Shown: positions 10,882 through 23,458 of the stretch, in pieces
How positions within the stretch are numbered: position 1 is the first letter of the stretch
Layout: the number at the start of each line of letters is the position of its first letter
Source of the DNA: Owenia fusiformis
Lineage: Eukaryota > Annelida > Polychaeta > Sabellida > Oweniidae
Reading direction: 5' to 3'
DNA: 64,000 nt
Assembly (NCBI GenBank): GCA_903813345.2
Contig: CAIIXF020000010.1
Location: 17,617,181-17,681,180, forward strand
The notes under the pieces: model-generated
What the model was told of the DNA's origin: nothing
The model's database searches: none
What the model saw: only the letters and a program-made list of their open reading frames with translations
Program-made: the position numbers and the translations under genes

Positions 10882-12212
10882 ATAAGAAGAAAACTGGCAA
10901 AAGCAATAGACTCCAGATTTTCATCTGGAGTCTAATAATAAGAAGAAAACTGGCAAAAGCAATAGACTCCAGATTTTCATCTGGAGTCTAAAAAACGGTG
11001 ACACTAATGAAAGGGCTGTTTTTAAGCTATGTGATGAAAAAAAGATAAGGGAATAATGACGAATAGTGACCAAGATAATTGACAGAATGTTAGAAATGTA
11101 AGATTTGACCCAGTTCTTGACCTTGGCTTTTCAGTGTCCAAATTTTATATTAAAGGAGCTTCGGAGGGCCTCGTCTATTGTAGACTTTCATTTATTTTAT
11201 TTGTATCCAGTCTTTATCTCGTATATTTACAATTCATAATTTTCTTGAGCTCCATAGATTTAACAGAGGGATATCATCATATCGACTTTTTTAAAATTCG
11301 AAACATCATAACTTCCGAACCGGAAATCAAATCGAAATTTGGTTTACAGATTTAGATTCCTGGGAAAATTCTACCTTTATTTCATAACTCATACATTAAA
11401 TTTGGAGATTTTTTTATTTTGACCTACTTTTCGGACGCCATATCTCAAAAGTGGGTCGGAATACTTTCTGACGGCAAAAGGCTTGCACTATTAGCACACT
11501 CTTTTCTACCTGTATACACAATTTTGAAGCAAATCATCAAAGTGTAGTGTCAGAATCGCAAAAATAAGGAAAAACTATGAATTTGACCTAGATTTTGACC
11601 TAGGCATTTTGGTGTCCAAATATTGAAACTAAGTAGCTTTTGAGGTCCCCTTCTTTTATAGGAATTCATTATCTTAAGCTGCACTCAGTCTATATCTCGT
11701 ATTTTACACTTCAAAAAAGTCTTTTTTCCCATTGACTTAACATGGGGCACCAAATTTAGCGATTTTGAGCTTTCAAAACGCCATAACTTCCGAACGGGAA
11801 GTCGGATCGGAATTTCGTTTGCAGATTTGGATTCCTGAGAAAATTCTACCCTTATTTCATAGCTCATATGTTAAATTTGGAGAACTTTCTTAGTTTGACC
11901 TACTTTCTGGACGCCATATCTCAAAATTTGTAAGAGTAATCAAAAAACGGATGGCACACTCTCCATTTGTTTTTTTCTTAGCTACATGTTAAAAAAAAGA
12001 TGAAGGAGTTACGTCAAACAACAACGAAGATAATTGACAGAATGTTGATTTGAACTAAATTTGACCTAGTTCTTTACCTTTGACCTAGATAAAAAATTGA
12101 CCTAATTTCCCAGAAACTAGGTCGATGGGCTATGTTAGCCATGTAAATAGGTTAAAGTAAGTTCTTCTAGTTGCTGAGAAAAAGTGTTCGGAAAGAAAGA
12201 AAGAAAGAATAA
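10882..12212 (+). repeat. Two AGACTCCAGAT hairpins, then a family A unit lacking its 5' end
   Basis: Two family A end hairpins (10908-10933, 10964-10989) are followed by a family A body that starts inside the TGAAAGGGCTGTTTTTAAGC block, so the CTAGA end is missing. It carries the usual blocks (GCACACTCTTTTCTACC near 11490, ACTTCCGAACGGGAAGT near 11787) and ends in (GAAA)n before CTAGA at 12213. No credible gene. Confidence 0.7.
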
Positions 12213-13613
12213 CTAGACTTGGGAAATTGAACGAAGTTCAATTTCAGACTCCAGATCTAGACTTTTTTTTAGCCGAGTCATCCAGAATAAGCCGAGTCAT
12301 CCAAAATAAGCTGAGTCATCCAGAAAAAGATGGATGGATGGATGGATGAAAAAGGAAGGAAGGATAGGCTAGAATAGGAAGGGACGATAGGATAGAATAA
12401 GAAAGAATGATAGAATAGAATAGGAAGAAGGAATAGAATAGGAAGGATAGGAAGGAGAGGATACGAAGGAAAGGTAGATAAGAAGGATACGATAGGATCA
12501 CAAAGGAAAGATGGATGCATTTTTCAATATTTTCTTCTCTACTCTTGACTTTCTATCAGGATACCATCAGATCGATTTTTCTCGAAATTTCAAAACGCCA
12601 TAACTTTCGAACCGGAAGTCTGATCGAAATTTGGTTTGCAGAGTCGGATTCCTGAGAAAATTCTGACTTTAATTCATAACTCATATGTTAAATTTTGAGA
12701 ACTTTTTATTTTGACCTACTTTTCGGACACCATATCTCAAAAGTGGGTCGAAATACTTTCTGACGGCAAAAGGCTAACACTATTAGCACACTCTTGGCTA
12801 CATGTATACAAAATTTCGAAGAATATAATTAATCTGTAGTGTCAGAATCGCAAAAATAAGGGAAAACTTTGAATTTGACCTAGATTTTGACCTAGGCATT
12901 TTGGTGTCCAAATTGTTATGAAAAGAGGATTTTGAGGTCCCTTTCTTTTATGGGCTTCCATTATGTTTAGCTGTGCTTAGTCTATATCTCGTACTTTACA
13001 CTTCAAAAAAATATTTTTTCCCATTGAATTAACATGGGGCACCAAATTTTGCGATTTTTGAATTTTCAAAACGCCATAACTTCTGCACCGGAAGTGAGAT
13101 CGAAATTTTGTTTTCAGATTCGGAATCCTGAAAAAATTTCCTTTAAAACTGATATCCTGGACATTGGATTCGAAGATTTTTTTTTTGGACCTCGTTTTCG
13201 GACACTGATATCTCGAAATCGGTTTGAGATACCAAAAAACTAAATCGACCCTAGATTTTCTACTTTTTTATGAGGAACACAATGAAAAAAAACCGGATCA
13301 AAAATATTGAAGGACGACCGAGAAAATCGAAAAAAATGACAAAGTACTGGATTTGACCTAGTTCTTGACCTTTGACCTAGATAAAAATTTGACCCAATTT
13401 CCCACCAACTAGATACTGAACCTAAATGAACTGTATAATGGTCTTTACTGGATACCTTATAGTTATTGAAAAAACTCTTAAAGAAAAATAATAATAAGAA
13501 GAAGAAGAATACTGGCAAAAACAATAGACTCCAGATTGACATCTGGAGTCTAATAAGAAAACTGGCAAAAGCAATAGACTCCAGATTTTCAATCTGGAGT
13601 CTAATAATAATAA
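12213..13613 (+). repeat. Family A unit with two terminal hairpins
   Basis: Starts CTAGACTTGG with the TTGAAC/GTTCAA hairpin and ACTCCAGATCTAGAC. GAGTCATCCA repeats and a GGATAG/GGAA minisatellite span about 12265-12510. It ends with hairpins at 13526-13551 and 13576-13602. A 133-codon antisense frame at 13240-13641 runs across the 3' end and into the next unit, with no recognisable domain. Confidence 0.8.
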
Positions 13614-15039
13614 CTAGATTTTGGAAATTGAACGAGTTCAATTTCAGACTCCAGATCTAGACTTTTTTTAGCCGAGTCATCCAGAATAAGCCAAGTCATC
13701 CAAAATAAGCTAAGTCATCCAGAAAAAGATGGATGGATGAACGGATGAAAAAGGAAGGAAAGATAGGATAGAATAGGAAGGAACTATAGGATAGAATAGG
13801 AAAGAATGATATAATAGAATAGGAAGAAGGGATAGAATAGGAAGGATAGGAAGGAGAGGATACGAAGCAAGGGTAGATAGGAAGGATAGGATAGGATAGG
13901 ATCAGAAAGGAAGGATGGATGCATTTTTCAATATTTTCTTCTCTACTCTTGACTTTCTATGAGGATACCATCAGATCGATTTTTCTTGAAATTTCAAAAC
14001 GTCATAACTTCCGAACCGGAAGTCGGATCGAAATTTGATTTGCAGATTCGAATTCCTGACAAAATTCTACCCCTAATTCATAACTCATACGTTAAATTTG
14101 GAGATTTTTTATTTTGACCTACTTTTCGGACACGCCATAACTTCCGAACCGGAAGTCGGATTGAAATTTGGTTTGAAGATCCGGATTCCTGACAAAATTC
14201 TACCCTTAATTCATAACTCATATATTAAATTTTGAGAACTTTTTATTTTGACCTACTTTTCGGACACCATATCTCAAAAGTGGATCAAAATACTTTCTGA
14301 CGGCAAAAGGCTAACACTATTAGCATATTCTTGGCTACATGTATACACAATTTCGAAGAATATAATTAAAGTGTAGTGTCAGAATCGAAAAAATAAGGAA
14401 AACCTATGAATTTGACCTAGATTTTGACCTAGGCATTTCGGTGTCCAAATTTTGAAGCTAGATGGCTTTTGAGGCCTCCTTCTTTTAAAGGCTTTGATTA
14501 TATGAAGCTGAACTCAGTCTTTATTCCGTATTTTTCACTTCAAAAAAATATTTTTTCCCATTGACTTAACATGGGCACCAAATTTAGCGATTTTTGAGTT
14601 TTCAAAACGCCATAACTTCCGAACTGGAAGTCGGATCGAAATTTCGTTTTCAGATTTGGAATCCTGAGAAAATTTCCTATAAGACTAATATCCTGGACAT
14701 TTGATTCGGAGAACTTTTTTTTGGACCTCGTTTTCGGACAATGATATCTCGAAATCGGTTTGAGATATCAAAAAACTAAATCGACCTTAGGTTTCCTACT
14801 TTTTTATAAGGAACACAATGAAAAAAAACCGGATCAAAAATATTGAAGGATGACCGAGAAAATCGAAAAAAGTGACAAAGTACTGGATTTGACCTAGTTC
14901 TTGACCTTTGACCTAGATAAAAATTTGACCCAATTTCCAGAGAACTAGATACTGAACCTAAATTGACCAAATGATTGACTTTACTGAAGACCTTATGGTT
15001 ATTGAGAAAACTGGGTTAGAATAATAAGAAGAAGAATAA
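13614..15039 (+). repeat. Family A unit, about 1.4 kb
   Basis: CTAGATTTTGG start, TTGAAC/GTTCAA hairpin, GAGTCATCCA repeats, GGATAG-rich minisatellite (13660-13918), two ACTTCCGAACCGGAAGT monomers, and the TGACCTTTGACCT block near 14900. It ends at (AATAAGAAG) just before the next CTAGA. The terminal hairpin is missing, so the junction lies just inside the normal 3' end. Confidence 0.8.
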
Positions 15040-16449
15040 CTAGACTTGGGAAATTGAACGAAGTTCAATTTCAGACTCCAGATCCAGACTTTTTTAAGCC
15101 CAGTCATCTAAAATAAGCCGAGTCATCCAGAATAAGCTGAGTCATCCAGAATAAGATGGATGGATAAAACAGGAAGGTAGGATAGGATAGAATGGGAAGG
15201 AACGATAGGATAGAATAAGAAAGAAGGATGGGGTAGAACAGAATAGGAAGAAAGGATATGATAGGAGAGGATAGGAAGGAAAGGATACGAAGGAAAGATA
15301 GGATAGGATAGGATCAGATAGGAAGGATGGATGAATTTTTCAATATTTTCTTCTCTACTCTTGACTTTCTATCAGGATACCATCAGATCGATTTTCCGAA
15401 ATTTCGAAACGCCATAACTTCCGAACCGGAAGTCGGATCTAAATTTGATTTAAAGATTCGGATTCCTGACAAAATTCTACCCCTAATTCATAACTCATAC
15501 ATTAAATTTGGCAAATTTTTATTTTGACCTACTTTTTGGACACGCCATAACTTCAGAACCGGAAGTCGGATCGAAATTTGGTTTGCAGATTCGGATTTCT
15601 GAGAAAATTCTATTCTTAATTCATAACTCAAACGTTAAATTTGGAGAACTTTTTATTTTGACCTACTTTTCGGACACCATATCTCAAAAGTGGGTCAAAA
15701 TACTTTTTGACGGCAAAAGGCTAACACTATTAGCACACTCTTGGCTACATGTATACACAATTTCGAAGAATATAATTAAAGTGTAGTGTCAGAATCGCAA
15801 AAATAAGAAAAAACTTTGAATTTGACCTAGATTTTGACCTAGGCATTTTGGTGTCCAAATTTTAAGGCTAGATGGCTTTTGAGGTCCCATTCTTTTAAAA
15901 GCTTTCATTATATTTAGCTGAACTTAGTCTATATTTCGCATTTTTCACTTCAAAAAATCTTTTTTCCCTTTGACTTAACATGGGCTCAAAATTTAGCGAT
16001 TTTTGAGTTTTCAAAACGCCATAACTTCAGAACCGGAAGTCTGATCTAAATTTCGTTTTCAGATTCGGAATCCTGAGAAAATTTTCTATAAGACTAATAT
16101 CCTGGACATTCGATTCGGAGAACTTTTTTTTGGACCTCGTTTTCGGACACTGATATCTCGAAATCGGTTTGAGATATCAAAAAACTAAATCGACCCTAGA
16201 TTTCCTACTTTTTTATAAGGAACACAATGAAAAAAACCCGGATCGAAAATATTGAAGGACAACCGAGAAAATCGAAAAAAGTGACAAAGTACTGGATTTG
16301 ACCTAGTTCTTGACCTTTGACCTAGATAAAAATTTGACCCAATTTCCGAGAAACTAGATCTAGGACCTAAATGGACCATATATAGGACTTGACTCTATAT
16401 CTTCTAGTTAACGAGAAAACTGGGAAAGAATAATAAAGAATAATAATAA
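15040..16449 (+). repeat. Family A unit, about 1.4 kb
   Basis: Same order of blocks as 13614-15039, starting CTAGACTTGGG. GAGTCATCCA repeats and the GGATAG minisatellite span about 15105-15330. Two monomers with AACCGGAAGT follow (15421 and 15555). The DR1-like TGACCTTTGACCT block is near 16310. It ends in AATAAAGAATAATAATAA. Confidence 0.8.
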
Positions 16450-17857
16450 CTAGACTTTGGAAATTGAACGAAGTTCAATTTCAGACTCCAGATCTAGCCT
16501 TTTTTAAGCCCAGTCATCTAAAATAAGCCGAGTCATCCAGAATAAGCTGAGTCATCCAGAATAAGATGGATGGATAAAATAGGAAAGTAGGATAGGATAG
16601 AATGAGAAGGAACGATAGGATAGAATAAGAAAGAAGGATAGGATAGAACAGAATAGGAAGAAAGGATATGATAGGAGAGGATAGGAAGGATAGGAAGGAA
16701 AGGATACGAAGGAAGGATAGATAGGAAGGATAGGATCAGATAGGAAGGATGGATGGATGAATTTTTCTAATATTTTCTTCTCTACTCTTGACTTTCTATC
16801 AGGATACCATCAGATCAATTTTCCGAAATTTCAAAACGCCATAACTTCCGAACCGGAAGTCGGATCGAAATTTGATTTAAAGATTCAGATTCCTGACAAA
16901 ATTCTACCCCTATTTCATAACTCATACGTTAAATTTGGCGAATTTTTATTTTGACCTACTTTTTGGATACGCCATAACTTCGGAACCGGAAGTCAGATCG
17001 AAATTTGGTTTGCAGATTCAGATTTTTGAGAAAATTCTATTCTTAATTCATAACTCAAACGTTAAATTTCGAGAACTTTTTATTTTGACCTACTTTTCGG
17101 ACACCATATCTCAAAAGTGGTTCAAAATAATTTCTGACGGCAAAAGGCTAACGCTATTAGCATACTCTTGGCTACATGTATACACAATTTCGAAGAATAA
17201 AATTAAAGTGTAGTGTCAGAATCGCAAAAATAAGAAAAAACTTTGAATTTGACCTAGATTTTGACCTAGGCATTTTGGTGTCCAAATTTTGAAGCTATTT
17301 GGCTTTTGAGGTCCCCTTCTTTTAAAGGCTTTAATTATACGAAGCTGAACTCAGTCTACATTTCGTATTCTTCACTTCAAAAAAATCTTTTTTCCCATTG
17401 ACTTAACATGGGCACCAAATTTAGCGATTTTTGAGCTTTCAAAATGCCATAACTTCCGAACAGGAAGTCGGATCGAAATTTGGTTTGCAGATTCAGATTC
17501 CTGACAAAATTCTACCCCTAATTCATAACTCATACCCTGAATTTGGAGAACTTTTGTTTTGACCTACTTTCTGGACGCCATATTTCAAAATCGGTAAGAG
17601 TAATTAAAAAAGAACAGTGGCACTTATGAAAGGGCTTTCTCTAAGCTACATGATGAAAAAAAGACGAAGACGTTTCGATAAATAACGACAAAGATAATTG
17701 ATAGAATGTTGAAAATGTAAGATTTGACCTAGTTCTTGACCTTTGACCTAGATAAAAAATTGACCCAATTTCCAAGAAACTAGATACTGGACTTAAATTG
17801 ACCATATACAGGACTTGACTCAATGTCTTCTAGTTAAGGAGAAAACGTGGGTAGAAG
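16450..17857 (+). repeat. Family A unit, about 1.4 kb
   Basis: Starts CTAGACTTTGG. The GGATAG-type minisatellite spans about 16505-16758, followed by two AACCGGAAGT monomers and the GTGTCCAAATTTTGAAGC block. It ends at the GAGAAAACGTGGGTAGAAG junction. Closest by eye to 15040-16449. Confidence 0.75.
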
Positions 17858-18347
17858 AATAACAATTTTTTTACTTTTCTTGACATTCTATAAGGGTACC
17901 ATCAGATCGATTTTTCTCGAACTTTCAAAACGTCATAACTCCTGAACCGGAAGTCGGATTTCAATTCGGTTTTCAGATTCGGAATCCTGAGAAAATTTTC
18001 TATAAGACTGATATCCTCGATATTGGATTCGGAGATCTTTTTTTTGGACCTCGTTTTCGGACACTGATATCTCGAAATCGGTTTGAGATATCAAAAAACT
18101 AAATCGACTCTAGATTTCCTACTTTTTTATGAGGAACACGATGAAAAAAACCCGGATCAAAAATATTGAAGGACGACCGAGAAAATCGAAAAAAGTGACA
18201 AAGTACTGGATTTGACCTAGTTCTTGACCTTTGACCTAGATAAAAATTTGACCCAATTTCCGAGGAACTAGATACTGGACATAAATTGACTGAATAATGA
18301 TCTTTATTGGAAGCCTTATGGTTATCGAGAAAACTGGGAAAGAATAA
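17858..18347 (+). repeat. Truncated family A fragment
   Basis: It begins inside the CTTGACATTCTATAAGGGTACC block without a CTAGA end or minisatellite, then runs through one CTGAACCGGAAGT monomer, the TTTTTTATGAGGAACAC block and TGACCTTTGACCT to GAGAAAACTGGGAAAGAATAA. It is a 5'-truncated unit of about 490 bp. Confidence 0.7.
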
Positions 18348-20420
18348 CTAGATTTTGGAAATTGAACGAAGTTCAATTTCAGACTACAGATCTAGACTTT
18401 TTTTAGCCGAGTCATCCAGAATAAGCCGAGTCATCCAGAATAAGCTGAGTCATCTAGAAAGAGATGGATAAATAAAAAGGGAAGGTAGGATAGGATAGAA
18501 TAGGAAAGAACGATAGGATAGAATAAGAAAGAAGGATAGGATAGGATAGGATAGAATAGAATAGGAAGAAAGGATAGGATAGGATAGGAAGGATAGGAAG
18601 GAAAAGATATGAAGAAAGGATAGATAGGAAGGATAGGATAGGATGAGATAGGAAGGATGGATGAATTTTTCAATATTTTCTTCTCTACTCTTGACTTTCT
18701 ATCAGGATACCATTAGATCGATTTTTCTCGAAATTTCAAAACGCTATAACTTGGTTTGCAGATTCGGATTCCTGACAAAATTCTACCCCTAATTCATAAC
18801 ACATACGTTAAATTTGGAGATTTTTTATTTTGACCTACTTTTCGGACACGCCATAACTTCCGAACCGGAAGTCGGATCGAAATTTGGTTTGCAGATCCGG
18901 ATTCCTGACCGAATTCTACCCCTAATTCATAACTCATACGTTAAATTTGGAGATTTTTTATTTTGACCTACTTTTCGGACACGCCATAACTTCCGAACCG
19001 GAAGTCGGATCGAAATTTGGTTTGCAGATCCGGATTCCTGACCGAATTCTACCCCTAATTCATAACTCATACGTTAAATTTGGAGATTTTTTATTTTGAC
19101 CTACTTTTCGGACACGCCATAACTTCCGAACCGGAAGTTGGATCGAAATTTGGTTTGCAGTTCCGGATTCCTGACAAAATTCTACCCCTAATTCATAACT
19201 CATACGTTAAATTTGGAGATTTTTTATTTTGACCTACTTTTCTGACATGCCATAACTTCTGAACCGGAAGTCGGATCGAAATTTGGTTTGCAGATCCGGA
19301 TTCCTGAGAAAATTCTATACCTAATTCATAACTCATACGTTAAATTTGGAGATTTTTTATTTTGATCTACTTTTCGGACATGCCATAACTTCCGAACCGG
19401 AAGTCGGATCGAAATTTGATTTGCAGATTCGGATTCCTGACAAAATTCTACCCCTAATTCATAACTCATACGTTAAATTTGGCGAATTTTTATTTTGACC
19501 TACTTTTCGGACACGCGATAACTTCGGAACCGGAAGTCGAATTGAAATTTGGTTTGCAGATTCGGATTTCTGACAAAATTCTACCCCTAATTCATAACTC
19601 ATATGTTAAATTTGGAGAACTTTTTATTTTGACCTACTTTTCGGACACCATATCTCAAAAATGGGTCAAAATACTTTCTGACGGCAAAAGGCTAACACTA
19701 TAAGCGTACTCTTGGCTACATGTATACAAAATTTCGAAGAATATAATTAATCTGTAGTGTCAGAATCGCAAAAATAAGGAAAAACTTTGAATTTGACCTA
19801 GATTTCGACCTAGGAATTTTGGTGTCCAAATTCTGAAGCTAGATGGCTTTTGAGGTCTCCTTCTTTTAAAGGCTTTGATTATATGAAGCTGAACTCAGTC
19901 TTTATTCCGTATTTTTCACTTCAAAAAAATATTTTTTCCCATTGACTTAACATGGGCACCAAATTTAGCGATTTTTGAGTTTTCAAAACGCCATAACTTC
20001 CGAACTGGAAGTCGGATCGAAATTTCGTTTTCAGATTCGGAATTCTGAGAAAATTTCCTATAAGACTAATATCCTAAATATTCAATTCGGGGAAGTTTTT
20101 TTTGGACCTCGTTTTCGGACACTGATATCTCGAAATCGGTTTGAGATATCAAAAAACTAAATCGACCCTAGGTTTCTTACTTTTTTATAAGGAACACAAT
20201 GAAAAAAACCCGGATCAAAAATATTGAAGGATGACCGAGAAAATCGAAAAAAGTGACAAAGTACTGGATTTGACCTAGTTCTTGACCTTTGACCTAGATA
20301 AAAATTTGACCCAATTTCCAGAGAACTAGATACTGAACCTAAATTGACCAAATGATTGACTTTACTGAAGACCTTATGGTTATTGAGAAAACTGGGTTAG
20401 AATAATAAGAAGAAGAATAA
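18348..20420 (+). repeat. Family A unit expanded by a 133-bp tandem array
   Basis: CTAGATTTTGG start, TTGAAC/GTTCAA hairpin, GAGTCATCCA repeats and a GGATAG minisatellite (about 18400-18662). Tandem 133-bp monomers then stretch the unit to about 2.07 kb. The rest follows family A order and ends in AATAATAAGAAGAAG. Confidence 0.85.
18733..19640 (+). repeat. 133-bp tandem monomer array, about seven copies
   Basis: The block CCATAACTTCCGAACCGG recurs at 18851, 18984, 19117, 19250, 19383 and 19516, a constant 133-bp step. Each monomer holds ACTTCCG-aac-CGGAAGT (or a one-base variant), the word TTTGGTTTGCAGAT, an AATTCATAACTCATACG block and one TTTTGACCTACTTTT. Single or double copies are scattered through all other family A units. 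Confidence 0.9.
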
Positions 20421-21941
20421 CTAGATTTTGGAAATTGAACGAAGTTCAATTTCAGACTCCAGATCTAGACTTTTTTTAGCCGAGTCATCCAGAATAAGCC
20501 GAGTCATCCAGAATAAGCTGAGTCATCTAGAAAGAGATGGATAAATAAAATAGGAAGGTAGGATAGAATAGGAAAGAACGATAGGATAGAATAAGAAAGA
20601 AGGATAGGATAGAATAGAATAGGAAGAAAGGATAGGATAGGATAGGAAGGATAGGAAGGAAAAGATATGAAGGAAGGATAGATAGGAAGGATAGGGTAGG
20701 ATGAGATAGGAGGATGGATGAATTTTTCAATATTTTCTTCTCTACTCTTGACTTTCTATCAGGATACCATCAGATCGATTTTTCTCGAAATTTCAAAACG
20801 CTATCACTTCCGAACCGGAAGTCGGATCGAAATTTGGTTTGCAGATTCGGATTCCTGACAAAATTCTACCCCTAATTCATAACTCATACGTTAAATTTGG
20901 AGATTTTTTATTTTGACCTACTTTTCGGACACGCCATAACTTCCGAACCGGAAATCGGATCGAAATTTGGTTTGCAGATTCGGATTCCTGACAAAATTCT
21001 ACCCTTAATTCATAACTCATATATTCAATTTGGAGAACTTTTTATTTTGACCTACTTTTCGGACACCATATCTCAAAAGTGGGTCAAAATACTTTCTGAC
21101 GGCAAAAGGCTTACACTATTAGCATATTCTTGGCTACATGTATACTTAATTTCGAAGAATATAATTAAAGTGTAGTGTCAGAATCGAAAAAATAAGGAAA
21201 ACCTATGAATTTGACCTAGATTTTGACCTAGGCATTTCGGTGTCCAAATTGTGAAGCTAGATGGCTTTTGAGGTCCCCTTCTTTTAAAGGCTTTGATTAT
21301 ATGAAGCTGAACTCAGTCTATATTCCGTATTTTTCACTTCAAAAAAATATTTTTTCCCATTGACTTAACATGGGCACCAAATTTAGCGATTTTTGAGTTT
21401 TCAAAACGCCATAACTTCCGAACTGGAAGTCAGATCCAAATTTCGTTTTCAGATTCGGAATCCTGAGAAAATATCCTATAAGACTAATATCCTGGACATT
21501 TGATTCGGAGAACTTTTTTTTGGACCTCGTTTTCGGACCCTGATATCTCGAAATCGGTTTGAGATATCAAAAAACTAAATCGACCCTAGGTTTCCTACTT
21601 TTTTATAAGGAACACAATGAAAAAAACCCGGATCAAAAATATTGAAGGACGACCGAGAAAATCGAAAAAAGTGACAAAGTACTGGATTTGACCTAGTTCT
21701 TGACCTTTGACCTAGATAAAAATTTGACCCAATTTCCGAGGAACTAGATACTGAACCTAAATTGACCAAATGATTGACTTTACTGAAAACCTAATGGTTA
21801 TTGAGAAAACTGGTATAGAATAATAATAAGAAGAAGAAGAAGAATAAGAAAACTGACGAAAACAATAGACTCCAGATTTCATCTGGAGTCTAATAAGAAA
21901 ACTGGCAAAAGCAATAGACTCCAGATTTTCATCTGGAGTCT
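20421..21941 (+). repeat. Last family A unit, ending in two terminal hairpins
   Basis: CTAGATTTTGG start, GGATAG minisatellite (about 20480-20720), two monomers and the DR1-like block. It ends in two AGACTCCAGAT hairpins (21867-21891, 21916-21941). Non-repetitive sequence begins immediately after AATAAT, so the hairpin is the true 3' boundary of the whole array. Confidence 0.85.
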
Positions 21942-23458
21942 AATAATATAATTTGCACGATTAAGGGAAACTGAACTTCAAAATACAGTAGCCCAATGTA
22001 TGATGTACATGTATATATCACAACTAGTTACCTATTATTACAGCGTATCTTATCATTACCGACCGTCTCTGATTCAAGTTCAAGGTTACATACTAGGTGT
22101 TCGTGATATAACCTTTATTCTTTCATATATAATGTAAAACAATTGTCTCATGATCAGCTTAATCGATCAAATATTTATTACCAATAATTCAGCAAGTATC
22201 TTGCATCTGGATTCTCCGCAGAATGAAGGTGAATTGAAGAAATAAAGATACAGAGTTACAGGCAACAGAATAGAGAGCCAGAGAGTAGCTTCTTTTATTT
22301 AATACCATCAACAGCTATTAGTAGACTATTAGGTATATTATCGTAATTGTATTAAGTTCGCACTTCCCTCCCTAAAGACGTCTTCATTTCGTAGCGTTTA
22401 AAGCATGTCAATATTAGAATCAAATATTTTTCCTTTGTGCAATAGTTTGGAAATTGACAACTTTGATGAACAGGCTTGAACACGCGATCCAGAATTGGAC
22501 TTTCTAGTGACCAGACTTATGGAGGGGGGTAGTTATGTACTGTATAAAAATATCCATTAACGCTTCCGGACAAGGATCATTTCAAATTGAGCAGTCAAAT
22601 ATGATTAAGTCATAAATTTTGTGTCAGTCTGTCCATTATACTAATTAATAGCATTAATAGTTTGTCGAGAAGATTTCAATTATCTTGTCATTCATTTATC
22701 ACCTGGCAATTTGTTCACAAGACACAGTCCCGTAGCCAGAGGGGGAGCTGGCCAGAAATTCTTTCAAAATCATGCAGTTTTTCACCATTCTGAGAATTTT
22801 TCGCATGATTTTTAGCCAAAATTGTGAAAAAGCCCCTCTCCCTGGAAAAAGCTCCCCCTCCTGGTAAAGCTGGCTACAGGCAAGAGACCTATGGCTATCG
22901 GTTACCAAGATCGATCAGTTAATGGGTATTATCATGACCATGATGGTAGCATACAAAATATGACAGAATGAAACAATATGCATTTCATGTACCTTTAGTA
23001 TACCTAGGTCCCTGGGTCCGGGCCCTATGTATATGGTCTAATAGTTGTATATATGTATGGCATGCCTCAGCTATCATCGTTACTTTACCACTCGAACAAA
23101 TAAATGATTTTTTCGATTAAAATATAATATTGAAGAATATAATATTTGATGAATTAACAAGCTAATTAATTAAAAAATAACTGTTTATAATGGAATAGCA
23201 AACGATGTAGTGGAGTGTCATACGATATGATTTTATACCATTCATGAACATAGCCCTATATCTGTATATGTTACTACGATGTACCCATGCTATGAAAAGT
23301 ACTAGTCTTGCTTCAAGACCCGGGATTATCTACTCTAACAACTGTGTTGTTTAGATAGGAGTCAGGTCCACAGTCTTGACGCAAGACTCATAAAAAGAAA
23401 CATGTCATTGATCATAAATTAGCCTCTTGATTGTCGTATCTGATTGAGTAGTTGTATC
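21942..23458. other. Intergenic, with one MITE-like foldback
   Basis: AT-rich unique sequence between the repeat array and the receptor stop codon. It should contain the receptor's 3' UTR, since the gene runs toward it. I see no clear AATAAA on the minus strand close to the stop. A short foldback at 22725-22880 is listed separately. No other gene seen. Confidence 0.6.
22725..22880. mobile_element. MITE-like foldback with CGTAGCCAG / CTGGCTACA ends
   Basis: The left side reads CCCGTAGCCAGAGGGGGAGC and the right side GCTCCCCCTCCTGGTAAAGC then TGGCTACAGG, so the termini and a GGGGGAGC core are inverted. About 155 bp with no coding capacity. Related GGGGCGTAGCCAG-type ends appear at about 55769 and within the foldback arms near 32278 and 35330, so this terminus recurs in the window. 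Confidence 0.65.

Noticed and set aside
8412-10989. CRISPR-like array from regularly spaced AGACTCCAGAT hairpins
   Set aside because: The host is an animal, the spacers are themselves repeated, and the hairpins are unit ends.
13240-13641. 133-codon antisense frame
   Set aside because: It crosses a repeat-unit boundary and terminal hairpins; its pieces recur as shorter frames in other units.
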